Shown: one piece after another, positions 37,850 to 47,801 of the stretch
How the letters are laid out: each line of letters opens with the position of its first letter
Position numbering within the stretch: the stretch's first letter is position 1
NCBI RefSeq assembly: GCF_004346225.1
Contig: NZ_SMAJ01000007.1
Location: 124,001 to 188,000 of the forward strand
Length of the DNA: 64,000 bases
Direction of reading: 5' to 3'
Origin: Paralcaligenes ureilyticus
GTDB taxonomy: Bacteria > Pseudomonadota > Gammaproteobacteria > Burkholderiales > Burkholderiaceae_B
Notes under the pieces: model-generated
Seen by the model: the letters and a program-made list of their open reading frames with translations, nothing else
What the model was told of the DNA's origin: nothing
Databases searched by the model: none
Position numbers and translations under genes: made by a program

Positions 37850-39079
37850 ATGGCGCTAATCGACCCCTTTGCTGTCCTTGATTCCCAATCTCCCCCTGGC
37901 ATCGTGCATGGCCGCGGAGCCGTTGGCAACGTCCGGCATCGTTTCCAGCAAACCGACCGTGAGGGCGTGGACGATGGCTGGCCATCGTCCGGTTTACCGG
38001 CAAAAAATCCGGATAGTCTCGATATTAAGGCCAGTGGTTCTCTGGAAGGCACACAGAGCAAACAGCACAATCCCGTCTCTACAGAAATGGCCCCCGTTCG
38101 CTTGAAGACGACCGTTACGGTTGAGCAGGCGCGCAAGCTCTTATCCCATAACGAATCCCCCGACATCCCCTTCGACCAGGCCGTCAACCCGTACCGGGGG
38201 TGCGAACACGGTTGCGTTTACTGCTATGCCCGCCCCACGCATGCCTACCTGGGCTATTCTCCTGGGCTGGACTTCGAAACCCGTTTGGTCGCCAAGGCCA
38301 ATGCCGTGCAGGCGCTACGGGCCGAGCTGGCGCGCCCGGGGTATCGTGTGTCGCCCATTAATATCGGCTCAGCCACCGATGCGTACCAGCCCATCGAACG
38401 CGAATGGCGGCTGACCCGCGGTTTGCTCGAGCTTATGCTCGAAACCCGGCACCCGCTCATCATCGTCACCAAAAATGCCCTGGTCGAGCGCGATCTGGAT
38501 ATTCTTCGGGCCTTGGCCGAACAGAACCTGGTGACGGTGTATGTCAGTGTCACGACGCTGGATGCAGACATGGCGCGCACCCTTGAACCGCGCGCATCGG
38601 CGCCCTGGCGCCGGCTGCAGGCCGTACGCACCCTGGCGCAGGCCAGTGTTCCCACCGGGGTGCTGGTCGCCCCCATTATCCCTTTCATTAACGATGAATC
38701 CATGGAGTCCATTCTTCGGGAAGCCCGAGGGGCCGGCGCCTATTACGCCAGCTATACGGTGCTGCGCCTGCCCTGGGAAGTCAAAGCAGTGTTTGAAGAG
38801 TGGTTGGCCACCCATTTTCCGGACAGGGCGCAGCGCGTGCTGCACCGCATAGAAGATCTTCGCAACGGACGCCGCAATGATCCCGGCTTTGGCTCGCGCA
38901 TGCGCGGCACCGGCATCTGGGCCGATCTGTTGCGCCAGCGTTTTGAACTGACAGCGCGCAAGCTGGGCTTGAATCGCCACCGGCTGGAACTCGATATGCA
39001 TCGGTTTGTGCGTCCCGCCAGTTTAAAAACATCCGTCAGTATGACAACAGGGCAGTTGTCGCTGTTTGACTCGCCCTGA
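37850..39079 (+). CDS. PA0069-family radical SAM protein (spore photoproduct lyase-like)
   Basis: A 409-residue radical SAM enzyme with the iron-sulfur motif CEHGCVYC (Cys118, Cys122, Cys125). The conserved N-terminal GRGAVGNVRHRF and DDGW segments and the FVRP-type end fit the PA0069 group, related to spore photoproduct lyase. The LexA box directly upstream predicts DNA-damage induction, which agrees with a DNA or nucleotide repair role, though no function has been shown for this group to my knowledge. An N-terminal spacer at about residues 47-80 is low in conservation. Confidence 0.88.
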   Translation: MALIDPFAVLDSQSPPGIVHGRGAVGNVRHRFQQTDREGVDDGWPSSGLPAKNPDSLDIKASGSLEGTQSKQHNPVSTEMAPVRLKTTVTVEQARKLLSHNESPDIPFDQAVNPYRGCEHGCVYCYARPTHAYLGYSPGLDFETRLVAKANAVQALRAELARPGYRVSPINIGSATDAYQPIEREWRLTRGLLELMLETRHPLIIVTKNALVERDLDILRALAEQNLVTVYVSVTTLDADMARTLEPRASAPWRRLQAVRTLAQASVPTGVLVAPIIPFINDESMESILREARGAGAYYASYTVLRLPWEVKAVFEEWLATHFPDRAQRVLHRIEDLRNGRRNDPGFGSRMRGTGIWADLLRQRFELTARKLGLNRHRLELDMHRFVRPASLKTSVSMTTGQLSLFDSP

Positions 39080-39230
39080 TCGGCTTGCGGGCCGTAAAAA
39101 TTCTTGCTTTTATATACACAAATACTTACACTTGCTCATGCTACAACGACATGAATAATCATAATTAGTGTTCGTTTGCATTGAATTGAGAACATGAGTT
39201 CGGTGATCGGAACACGAGAGGAACGAATTT

Positions 39231-42200
39231 GTGCACCCCCATTTTTTTGATTGTGTTGGTGAGTTACGGTGCGCTTTCGGTGAGCGTGCGAGGGATGGAT
39301 TGTTAAGCCGTAGTGCGGACGGGTTGCTGCATAGAGCGTCGGCCTGGACGGGACTCGAACGGGTGGCGGCCTTGGCCTTAGTTGGCAGCGCGATGCTAAG
39401 CCCTGTGGCCTACGCGGCACCCACGGGCGGGCAGGTGACGGCCGGTTCGGGGGCCATTAGCCAGACGGCCGGGAACACCACGGTCAACCAGTCCAGCCAG
39501 AATTTGTCCTTGAATTGGCAAACCTTTAATGTGGGCGCGCACGAGGCGGTGAACTTTGTGCAGCCCAATACCGCCGCCATTGCGGTGAACCGGATTGCCG
39601 ATACAAGCGCGAGCCAGATTCTAGGCAGTTTGAATGCGAACGGCCAAGTGTATTTGGTGAATCCCAACGGGATTGTGTTTGGCGCGGGCGCTCAGGTCAA
39701 CGTGGGCGGACTGGTGGCCTCGACTTTGGCTATCAGCGATAGCGATCTGGCCGCCGCCGTGCGACATTTTACGGGGAGCGGCGCAGGTACTGTGGTCAAT
39801 CACGGGACGATTACTGCGGCGCCTGGCGGCTACGTGGCCTTGCTGGGCCAGCAGGTATCGAACCAGGGCACGATCCGTGCGCCGGGCGGCACGGCGGCGT
39901 TGGGCGCGGGGAGCGCGGTGAGTCTGAGCTTCGATGCCGGCCGCTTGCTTTCCATGCAGGTCGATGCGAACGAACTCAGTGCACTGGCCGAGAACAAGCA
40001 ACTAATCGTGGCCGATGGCGGGCAGGTGTTGATGAGTGCGGGGGCCAAGGATAGCCTGCTGGCCAGCGTCGTCAATAATACCGGGGTGGTTTAAGCGCAG
40101 ACCGTGGCCAACCGCAAGGGCCAGATTGTGCTGTTGGCCGGGATGGCGGCAGGCACGACCGAAGTAGGGGGCACGCTGGATGCGTCGGCACCGAATGGCG
40201 GCGATGGTGGCTTCATTGAAACCTCGGGGGCGCATGTTCACGTGGCCGATGCGGCCAGGATCAGCACCCTGGCGGCCGATGGCAAGACAGGCACGTGGCT
40301 GATCGACCCGCACGACTACACCATTGCCGCGAGCGGGGGCGATATCACGGGCAGCGCGCTGAGCAGCCACCTGGGCAGCAGCAGTGTCACGATCTTGTCC
40401 AGCAACGGTGGCGCTGCGGGTAGCGGCAATATCAACGTGAACGATGCGGTGAGCTGGGGCGCCAACACGCTTACCCTGACTGCGGCCAACAACATCAACA
40501 TTAACGCGGTAATGACCGCCGGCGGTAGCGCCGGCTTGGTGTTAAACACCGCCGCCGCCAATGGCGCCGACCTAGGTGTCAGGGGCGGCACCGTCAACGC
40601 CCTGCCTGGGGGCCGGGTGGATTTCACCGGCGGCAGCAATACGCTCACTATCAATAGCCATCCCTACACGATCATCACCACCCTGGGGATGGCCGGCGAT
40701 ACCAGCACTACCAGCTTACAGGGCATCGCCAATAATTTGACTGGTTACTACGCGTTGGGCAGCAATATTGATGCGAGCGCGACAAGCACCTGGAACGGCG
40801 GCGCGGGCTTCACGCCGATCGGCGATTTCGCGACCCCATTCACCGGCACCTTCGACGGATTGGGTCATACCATTTCCAGCGTGACCATTAAATCGGCCGC
40901 GGCCGACGTTGGTCTTTTCGGCTATGCCGGCGACGACGCCCCCAGCGCCCCCAGCACCATCCGGAATATCGGCCTGCTGGGTGGTTCTGTGATCGGCACG
41001 GCTAACAATAGCAACGTTGGCAGCCTGGCTGGGAGCAATGACGGGACGATATCTCGGGCCTATGCCACCAGCAATGTCAGTGGCGTGGGCGATGGCAACG
41101 CTGTTGGTGGCCTGGTTGGAAGCAACTGCTATTGCGGCACGATTACCCTGTCGTATGCGACTGGCACGGTTACAGGAGATACCAACAGTTTTACCGGCGG
41201 TCTGGTCGGCGTCAATGCCGGTTCGGTAACGCAGGCGTATGCGACCGGAGCCGTTGTTGCCGGCACTGGGGCGGCTGCGGGTGGGCTGGTCGGTGACAAC
41301 AAGGCCACGATCACCCAATCGTACGCGACCGGCGCTGTTACCGTAGGCGCTAGCGGCTATGCTGGCGGCTTGGCCGGCGCGAACGACGATTCAATCACGC
41401 AAACGTATGCGACGGGGCGCGTCACCGGAGACGCGGGCAGCAGTATTGGCGGGTTGGTGGGGGATAACCTCAGCACTGGGAACATCGGCAGCAGTTACTG
41501 GGACACCGCCGCCACGGGTCAGCCCCAAGGTGCAGGCACGAATGCTGGCACGTTCATTGCCACCGGGCTCAGCACTGCTAGCGCGATGGCCCAGGGCAGT
41601 TACGCCGGCTGGAATTTCACCACCACCTGGCGCAACTACGACGGCCATACCTATCCGCTACTCAAGAACTTGCTCATTCCGCTCACCATCACCGCCAGCA
41701 ATGCCGCCAAAACCTATGACGGGGTGGCTTATGCCGGCGGCAACGGCGTGACGTATTCCCGCTTGCCCAATGCCAATCTGCTCGGTGCGCCGACCTATGG
41801 CGGCACGTCGCAAGGCGCGACGAATGCGGGCAGCTACACGATTGTTCCCAGCGGCTACTGGTCGAATCAGCAGGGTTACGACATTCAATACGTTAGCGGC
41901 GCATTGACGGTCAATCCGGCAACGCTCTTGTTTACGGCGGACGCGGTCAACCGCCTTTACGGCGTTGCCAATCCTGTATTCACGGGCAGCGTGACCGGCT
42001 TTGTGGGCGGCGATACGTTCGCCAGTGCGACGGCCGGCACGCTTTTCTGGACCAGTCTCGCGGATGTGAACAGCCTGGCCGGCTGGTATGCCATTAACGG
42101 CAGCGGCCTGACGGCCTTGAACTACATCTTTGCCCAAGCGCCGGGCAATGCCAGCGCCTTGACGGTGCGCGCCCCTCTGCCGCTCGGTGCTGCCTGGCTT

Positions 42201-42299
42201 ATCGCGTCACTACAGCCGGATTCCAAGTCGTCGTCGAAACTGGGTGCTTTAACGACGCACGTTGTGCAAATTGTGGGGTCCGGCGTGCGCTTGCCGTGA
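39231..42299 (+). pseudogene. Two-partner secretion exoprotein (FHA-like TpsA) interrupted by an in-frame stop
   Basis: Reading from GTG 39231, residues 1-287 contain an extended signal region (to AYA, about 62), then the TPS secretion domain with NPNGIVFG. A TAA at 40092-40094 stops it. The same frame continues at once (AQTVANRKGQIVLLAGM) to 42299, another 730 residues. These carry repeated GLUG-like units (GGLVG...SYATG, about five) and two MBG-type domains (TITASNAAKTYDG; FTADAVNRLYGVANP). One base change from CAA would restore a protein of about 1,020 residues. It is therefore a recent nonsense mutant, or a sequencing error. The transporter gene follows 78 bp later. Confidence 0.85.
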
Positions 42300-42377
42300 T
42301 CGGAGCCCGTGCACACCTTCAGCCTGGCACTGCCGCGCATGCTACCTCCGTACTAATTTTATTTTCCTGGATGCCTC

Positions 42378-44078
42378 GTGACTGAGTCTACTCACTTTCG
42401 TTTTTCCCCGCTCACCTTGAGTCTGGCGCTAGCCAGCGTGGCGTTCGCAGTCGTGCCGCAAGCGACCCTCGCGCAGGTCTACCCGGGCAGCGGCGCGATC
42501 CTGCAACAAGTGCAGCCCACGTCTCCCGAGTCCGCTCCGAACGCCCAACCGGGCTTGACGATCCAACCTCAGGCGGCACCGGCCCCGACTGATACCACCC
42601 CGGTTTCGGTCGCCCGCGTTACGGTGAGCGGCAACACGAGCTTTGATACCGCCACCCTACACGCCCTGGTGGCCAAGGGAGAAGGGCGCACGCTTACGCT
42701 CACGCAATTGAACGCCCTGGCCCAAACGATCACCGACTACTACCACGCTCACGGCTACCCGCTCGCACGCGCTTATCTGCCGCCCCAGACGATCCATCAC
42801 GGCACGGTGCAGATCGCGGTGCTCGAAGCGCGTTACGGTGAGGTCAAGGTCATTAACCACAGCCGCGTCTCGGACGGCCCGATCGCCGCCGTCCTTGAGC
42901 CTTTGCGCGCCGGAGACCTCATCACCCAGGGGACGCTCGATTCGCGCCTGCTGCTCTTGGGCGACTTGCCCGGGGTCGATCCCCATGCCACCTTAAGCCC
43001 GGGGTCGGCGGTGGGCACGGCGGACCTGGCGGTGCAGGCCGAGGCCGGGCCGCTGGTCTCGGGCAGCGTCACCGCCGACGACCTGGGCAATCGCTACACG
43101 GGGCGTGCGCGCCTGGGGGCGAACCTGGATATCAACAGCCCCTTGCACCGGGGCGATCTCTTGAGCGCCAATGTCCTCACCTCAGGCAAGGGCCTGAACT
43201 ATGGACGGCTCGCCTACCAGTTGCCCGTGACCGGCTCCGGCACGCGCCTGGGGGTGGCGTACTCGGCCTTGACCTACCGCTTGGCGGGCGGCCTGGGGGA
43301 CCTGGAGGCGCACGGCACGGCGAGTGTGGCCAGCGCCTGGCTCTCGCAGCCTTTTATTCGTAGTCCCGATGTGAATCTCACCGGGCGCCTCCAGTTCAAT
43401 CACAAGATCTTGGATGATCGTATCGATGTGGCCTCACTGGCCAATCAACGCTACAGTGATAGCGCGACCTTCAGCCTGGAGGGCACGCGCCGTGATGGGT
43501 TCGGGGGCGGGGGCATCACCTTGGCGAGCGTGAGCGCCACCCCTGGGCACTTGAGCTTTACGAATGCGCAGGCGCGAGCCGCGGATGCGGCCACGGTCAA
43601 GACGGCGGGCTCGTACACGCGCTGGAACGCGACGCTCGCCCGTCTTCAAACCTTGACGACTGCCACGCGCCTGTATGCGAGTCTCAGCGGCCAGTACAGC
43701 CCGAATAACCTGGACCCGTCCGAGCAGTTCCTGCTGGGCGGGGCCAATAGCCTGCGCGGCTACGAGATCGGGGCACTGGGGGGCTCCTCGGGTTATCTGG
43801 CGACGATCGAGCTGCGCCATGACTTGCGCCTACCCTTGCCGGGTCAGTGGCAAGGGACGCTCTTTGCCGATACGGGCGCGGTGCGCCGCAATGCGCATCC
43901 GTATGGGACGGACGCCAATGTGGCGCATATCAGCGACGTGGGGCTGGCGCTGGATTGGACGGGGCCGGATCGGTGGGTGGGGCGCGTGCAGGTGGCTATT
44001 CCCGTAGGGGCCACGCCCACCATCGCGGGCGATCGCCCCTCGGCGCGGGTCTGGCTGCAGTTGACCAAGGGGTTTTAG
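42378..44078 (+). CDS. Two-partner secretion transporter (TpsB, ShlB/FhaC family)
   Basis: A 566-residue outer-membrane protein with a signal peptide (ending TLAQ, about residue 33), a Pro-rich linker, POTRA domains (VSVARVTVSGNTSFD at about 75-90 and the next unit) and a C-terminal 16-strand barrel with the LRGYE motif typical of the FhaC loop. It ends in Phe, as outer-membrane barrels do. It should export the neighbouring FHA-like exoprotein. The frame is intact although the substrate gene carries a stop codon. Confidence 0.93.
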   Translation: MTESTHFRFSPLTLSLALASVAFAVVPQATLAQVYPGSGAILQQVQPTSPESAPNAQPGLTIQPQAAPAPTDTTPVSVARVTVSGNTSFDTATLHALVAKGEGRTLTLTQLNALAQTITDYYHAHGYPLARAYLPPQTIHHGTVQIAVLEARYGEVKVINHSRVSDGPIAAVLEPLRAGDLITQGTLDSRLLLLGDLPGVDPHATLSPGSAVGTADLAVQAEAGPLVSGSVTADDLGNRYTGRARLGANLDINSPLHRGDLLSANVLTSGKGLNYGRLAYQLPVTGSGTRLGVAYSALTYRLAGGLGDLEAHGTASVASAWLSQPFIRSPDVNLTGRLQFNHKILDDRIDVASLANQRYSDSATFSLEGTRRDGFGGGGITLASVSATPGHLSFTNAQARAADAATVKTAGSYTRWNATLARLQTLTTATRLYASLSGQYSPNNLDPSEQFLLGGANSLRGYEIGALGGSSGYLATIELRHDLRLPLPGQWQGTLFADTGAVRRNAHPYGTDANVAHISDVGLALDWTGPDRWVGRVQVAIPVGATPTIAGDRPSARVWLQLTKGF

Positions 44079-44107
44079 GTAGAGGGTAAAGACGTAACCA
44101 TCCATCC

Positions 44108-44193
44108 TGTAGCGGCAGCCCTTGTGGCTGCCATTTTTGCTAAACGGAATGCACGTTAATTGCGCCAATGGCACCCACAAGGGGTGCCGCTAC
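44108..44193. repeat. REP pair, tail-to-tail
   Basis: Copies are 44108-44134 (+, GGCAGCC type, followed by TTTTT) and 44168-44193 (-, GGCACCC type). In this pair the GTAG ends point outwards, opposite to the other pairs. The first could terminate tpsB. Confidence 0.92.
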
Positions 44194-44268
44194 AAAAACC
44201 TGCGGCAGGGCCGACTCCGATTCGGTATCATCAGATCCTGGATATAAATTTTAAAATCTGGAGGTCTT

Positions 44269-46092
44269 ATGAGTTATCGCGCGCCTACGCAGGATATCCG
44301 TTTCGTGATCGAGGAGTTGGCCGATCTCAAGGGGGTTCTGGCCCTGCCGGGCTTTGAAGAGATCACCGGCGACCTGGTCGATGCCGTGCTGGAAGAAAAC
44401 GCCCGCTTCGTCGAGCAGGCGATTGCGCCGCTCAATCACAGCGCCGATACCTCGCCCGCCGTATGGGCGGACGGCAAGGTGCAGACTTCTCCCGGTTTTA
44501 AAAAAGCGTTTCGCGAGTTTGCCGACGGCGGCTGGCAAGGCCTGCAGCATGACCAAGAGTGGGGCGGCCAGGGCCTGCCCAAGCTGGTGGCCGCGCCGGC
44601 AAGTGAAAACATCAACTCCGCAAACCTGGCATTTTCCTTGTGCCCGTTGTTGACCGACGGCGTGATCGAGGCCCTGATGACGGTGGGTACCAAGGCGCAG
44701 CAAGCACAGTTCATCCCCCCCATGCTTGAAGGCCGCTGGACGGGAACCATGAATCTGACCGAGCCTCAGGCGGGCTCGGACCTGGCGCTGGTGGCCACGC
44801 GTGCCGTGCGCGAGGCCGATGGCCGTTATCGCTTGTCGGGTCAAAAAATATTCATCACCTATGGCGAGCATGATCTGGCGGAAAATATTGTGCACCTGGT
44901 GCTGGCCCGCACCCCCGATGCTCCGGCCGGCGTCAAGGGCATTTCGCTTTTTATCGTACCCAAGTTTCTGGTCAATGAGGACGGGTCGCTAGGAGCTCGC
45001 AACGATGTGTGGTGTGCCTCTCTTGAGCACAAGCTGGGCATCCATGGCAGCCCGACGGCCGTGCTCCTGTACGGGTCGGGCAAAGGCGAGGCGGGCGAAG
45101 GTGCCATCGGTTATCTGGTGGGCGAAGAAAATCGCGGCCTGGAATACATGTTCATCATGATGAATGCCGCGCGCTATGCGGTGGGGGTGCAGGGCATTGC
45201 CGTGTCCGAGCGGGCCTTGCAACACGCGCAGGACTACGCGCGCGAACGGATACAGGGCCGTGCCCTTGAAGGGTCTGAGGGGCCGGTTGCCATCGTCCAG
45301 CATCCCGACGTGCAACGCATGCTGATGACCATGCGGGCGCTGACCGAAGGCGCGCGCGCGGTGGCGTATATGGCCGCCGCCGCTTGCGACAAGGGCCGGC
45401 GCCATACCGACTTGAACGTGCGCAAGCAGCACCAGGCGATCTACGAGTATTTGGTGCCCATCGTCAAGGGGTTTTCCACCGAAAACTCGGTTGAGGTGGC
45501 CTCCCTGGGTATACAGGTGCATGGCGGCATGGGCTTTATCGAAGAAACGGGCGCTGCCCAGTATTATCGCGACGCGCGTATCCTGCCCATCTACGAAGGC
45601 ACCACGGCCATCCAGGCCAATGATTTTGTGGGGCGTAAAACGCTGCGTGACGGCGGGGCGGTGGCTCGCGCCCTGGCGGGCGAAATGCACGCGACGATTG
45701 CCGAGCTTGAAGCGGCATCGGCCGTAGCAGGCGCCCATGGCGCCGGCCTGGGTTTGATTGCGCGCCGCTTGGCCGGGGCGGTCGGGGCTTATGAACAGGC
45801 GATTGATTATGTTCTGGCCAACGCCCGCGAATCGTTGCGGGCCGTCTTTTTAGGCAGTGTGCCGTATTTGATGCTATCGGGCATTACGCTGGCCGGTTGG
45901 CAGATGGCGCGCGCGGCACTGGCGTGTGTGCGGCATATCGGCGCGGGCGCGACCGATGCGTTTTATACGCGCAAGCTCGCCACCAGTGTGTTTTACGCGG
46001 CCTATGTTTTGCCTCGGGCCCAGGCGCTGGCGGCCAGTGTGCTTGAAGGTCAGGTCGCCACGCAGTATGCTCGGTCCGTGGAGGGTACATAA
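44269..46092 (+). CDS. Acyl-CoA dehydrogenase with extra C-terminal domain
   Basis: A 607-residue FAD enzyme of the long DmdC/AidB-like branch. An N-terminal acyl-CoA dehydrogenase cap, the MNLTEPQAGSDLAL middle motif, FITYGEHDL, and the catalytic Glu in ILPIYEGTTAIQAND (about 434-448) are followed by a C-terminal extra domain (about 470-600). It oxidises an acyl-CoA and hands electrons to EtfAB. The ATG has an excellent GGAGG site. Chain specificity is not predictable from sequence. Confidence 0.92.
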   Translation: MSYRAPTQDIRFVIEELADLKGVLALPGFEEITGDLVDAVLEENARFVEQAIAPLNHSADTSPAVWADGKVQTSPGFKKAFREFADGGWQGLQHDQEWGGQGLPKLVAAPASENINSANLAFSLCPLLTDGVIEALMTVGTKAQQAQFIPPMLEGRWTGTMNLTEPQAGSDLALVATRAVREADGRYRLSGQKIFITYGEHDLAENIVHLVLARTPDAPAGVKGISLFIVPKFLVNEDGSLGARNDVWCASLEHKLGIHGSPTAVLLYGSGKGEAGEGAIGYLVGEENRGLEYMFIMMNAARYAVGVQGIAVSERALQHAQDYARERIQGRALEGSEGPVAIVQHPDVQRMLMTMRALTEGARAVAYMAAAACDKGRRHTDLNVRKQHQAIYEYLVPIVKGFSTENSVEVASLGIQVHGGMGFIEETGAAQYYRDARILPIYEGTTAIQANDFVGRKTLRDGGAVARALAGEMHATIAELEAASAVAGAHGAGLGLIARRLAGAVGAYEQAIDYVLANARESLRAVFLGSVPYLMLSGITLAGWQMARAALACVRHIGAGATDAFYTRKLATSVFYAAYVLPRAQALAASVLEGQVATQYARSVEGT

Positions 46093-46264
46093 GGATATTC
46101 ATAAACGGTATTTCCGCCACGCGGCCTTTGCTGCCACAATGGTTTTTTACCTTAGCAATCTGCCCGGTTGCCAACGACCGCCGGGCAGGCCGCTGGCGAT
46201 ATGTTGGGTGGGCCTGGCCCGCACCCGTATCTTCTGATTCATCGACCATCAAGAGAGAACTACC

Positions 46265-46906
46265 ATGACGACCTTGCGCCTGGGCGATACCGCCCCCGAT
46301 TTTGAACAGGATTCTTCCGCCGGAAAGATCCGCTTCCACGACTATTTGGGTAATAGCTGGGGTGTACTGTTTTCGCACCCCGCGGACTTTACGCCGGTTT
46401 GCACCACCGAGTTGGGCTACACCGCCATATTGGCCGGCGAGTTTGCCAAACGCAATGTCAAGGTGCTGGCTTTATCGGTTGACGATGCCAAGTCCCATAA
46501 AGAGTGGATCAAGGATATCAACGACACCCAAAGCACGACGGTGAACTATCCCATTTTGGCCGACTCCGATCGCCGCGTATCGGATCTGTACGACATGATT
46601 CATCCCAACGCCAGCACCACGGCCACCGTGCGTTCGGTGTTCATTATCGATCCGGCCAAAAAAGTGCGCCTGACCCTTACCTATCCGGCCAGCACAGGTC
46701 GCAATTTCAATGAGATTTTGCGGGTTATCGACTCCCTGCAGCTCACCGATAGCCATAGTGTGGCCACGCCGGTTAATTGGGAAGATGGCGACGACGTGAT
46801 CATTTCGCCCGCCATTAAAGACGAAGCGGTGTTGAAGGCCAAATTCCCCAAGGGCTACAAGGTAGTGCGCCCTTACCTGCGGATTACGCCTCAGCCTAAT
46901 AAATGA
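46265..46906 (+). CDS. 1-Cys peroxiredoxin (Prx6 type)
   Basis: A 213-residue thiol peroxidase with the active-site Cys46 in PADFTPVCTTEL and the Prx6 C-terminal domain (TPVNWEDGDDVII, about 167-179). There is no second Cys in the usual resolving position. It reduces hydrogen peroxide and organic hydroperoxides in the cytoplasm. A good AGAGA site precedes the ATG. Confidence 0.94.
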   Translation: MTTLRLGDTAPDFEQDSSAGKIRFHDYLGNSWGVLFSHPADFTPVCTTELGYTAILAGEFAKRNVKVLALSVDDAKSHKEWIKDINDTQSTTVNYPILADSDRRVSDLYDMIHPNASTTATVRSVFIIDPAKKVRLTLTYPASTGRNFNEILRVIDSLQLTDSHSVATPVNWEDGDDVIISPAIKDEAVLKAKFPKGYKVVRPYLRITPQPNK

Positions 46907-46938
46907 TCAGCTTGTAGATACTGTCTTGACCCTCGGTT

Positions 46939-47111
46939 TTGCCACCCACAAGGGGTGGCACTACAAAGGGTCCTGCAGGTTTTGTAGCGGCACCCCTTGT
47001 GGGTGCCATTTTCGTTAAACGGGATGCAGGTTATTGCATGGATGGCAGCCACAAGGGCTGCCGCTACGAAAACGTACCGGTGAATGTAGCGCCACCCCTT
47101 GTGGGTGGCAT
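46939..47111. repeat. Four REP palindromes as two inverted pairs
   Basis: Copies are 46939-46964 (-, GCCACCC), 46983-47009 (+, GGCACCC), 47042-47068 (-, GGCAGCC) and 47085-47111 (+, GCCACCC). Within each pair the GTAG ends face across about 17-19 bp. The stem type differs within both pairs, so the copies did not arise as simple duplicates of one pair. A run of eight T follows the last. Confidence 0.93.
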
Positions 47112-47207
47112 TTTTTTGCAGAATGGAAATCCAGCCCGCAGCACCCGCCATTTTTGGCCCCAGACGCTCCTTGCTGACCATGATTGCCGCCAGCAGAAAG
47201 ATAACGC

Positions 47208-47268
47208 TTGCAAATTAAACTGTTATTTTGTACAGTACATTTTATGCAATAACTGTATTTAAAAACAG
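47208..47268 (+). promoter_or_regulatory. SOS promoter with two LexA boxes
   Basis: Box 1 is CTGT (47220-47223), 8 bp, ACAG (47232-47235); box 2 is CTGT (47253-47256), 8 bp, ACAG (47265-47268), exactly 33 bp or about three DNA turns later. A promoter TTGCAA (47208-47213), 17-bp spacer, TACAGT (47231-47236) places box 1 over the -10 element and box 2 just past the expected start of transcription. Confidence 0.85.
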
Positions 47269-47292
47269 TAGTCAATCACCTGCGAGGCACAC

Positions 47293-47466
47293 ATGAATAC
47301 TTATCGCGCTCAAAGCGTTCCCGCCAAATGGCCATTTCCTCCCGGCAAAGGCCGCAAGACCCCCAAGCTGTCCCTGGGTTCCATGGTGGCTGATGTCTGC
47401 CTGGTTGCGGTGTGGGGGGCCATGATTCCGGGCATGATGTGGCTAGGCGTTGCCGTAGGGTTCTAA
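47293..47466 (+). CDS. 57-residue SOS-controlled small membrane protein, function unknown
   Basis: This short frame has a GAGG ribosome site five to six bases before ATG 47293 and lies 24 bp after the second LexA box. The product has a basic, Pro-rich N-terminus (about residues 1-27, with six Lys/Arg) and a hydrophobic C-terminus from about residue 30 to the end (VADVCLVAVWGAMIPGMMW within it), enough for one membrane span. I do not recognise a family. LexA-controlled one-span peptides known elsewhere include TisB (E. coli toxin) and SidA (Caulobacter division inhibitor); a similar role is a guess. A half-REP tandem array follows. Confidence 0.7.
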   Translation: MNTYRAQSVPAKWPFPPGKGRKTPKLSLGSMVADVCLVAVWGAMIPGMMWLGVAVGF

Positions 47467-47488
47467 CGCCGGCCTCCATGGCGGCCCC

Positions 47489-47565
47489 TTTGTAATGGCA
47501 CCCCTTTGTACCGGCATCCCTTTGTACCGGCATCCCTTTGTAGCGGCACCCCTTGTGGGTGCCAT
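47489..47565 (+). repeat. Tandem 16-bp half-REP array ending in a full REP
   Basis: Four units start at 47489, 47505, 47521 and 47537, each TTTGTA plus (C/G or A/T variants)GGCA and a C run, in exact 16-bp steps. The last unit is the left half of a complete REP (47539-47565). The array therefore looks like repeated slippage copies of the REP 5' half. It occupies much of the 335 bp before rplS; the rest is the rplS leader. Confidence 0.9.
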
Positions 47566-47801
47566 GTCTATAGAGACTGGGGGTTCCCGAACACCCTCGT
47601 TTAGGTGTAGAATGTTGGGTTTTGCAAACATCATCCTCTGATGGCGGAAAAATTTACCGTGTGTTTTGACTGTAGTGCCTGATTTTTGACAAAAACGTTT
47701 AGGCAAATACGTTTGGCAAATACACGCGGTTTCGGCAAATGCGTAAACGCGCGAAGCGCCACATACAAATCCGACCAATCATGATGACACCAGGAGTTCA
47801 C

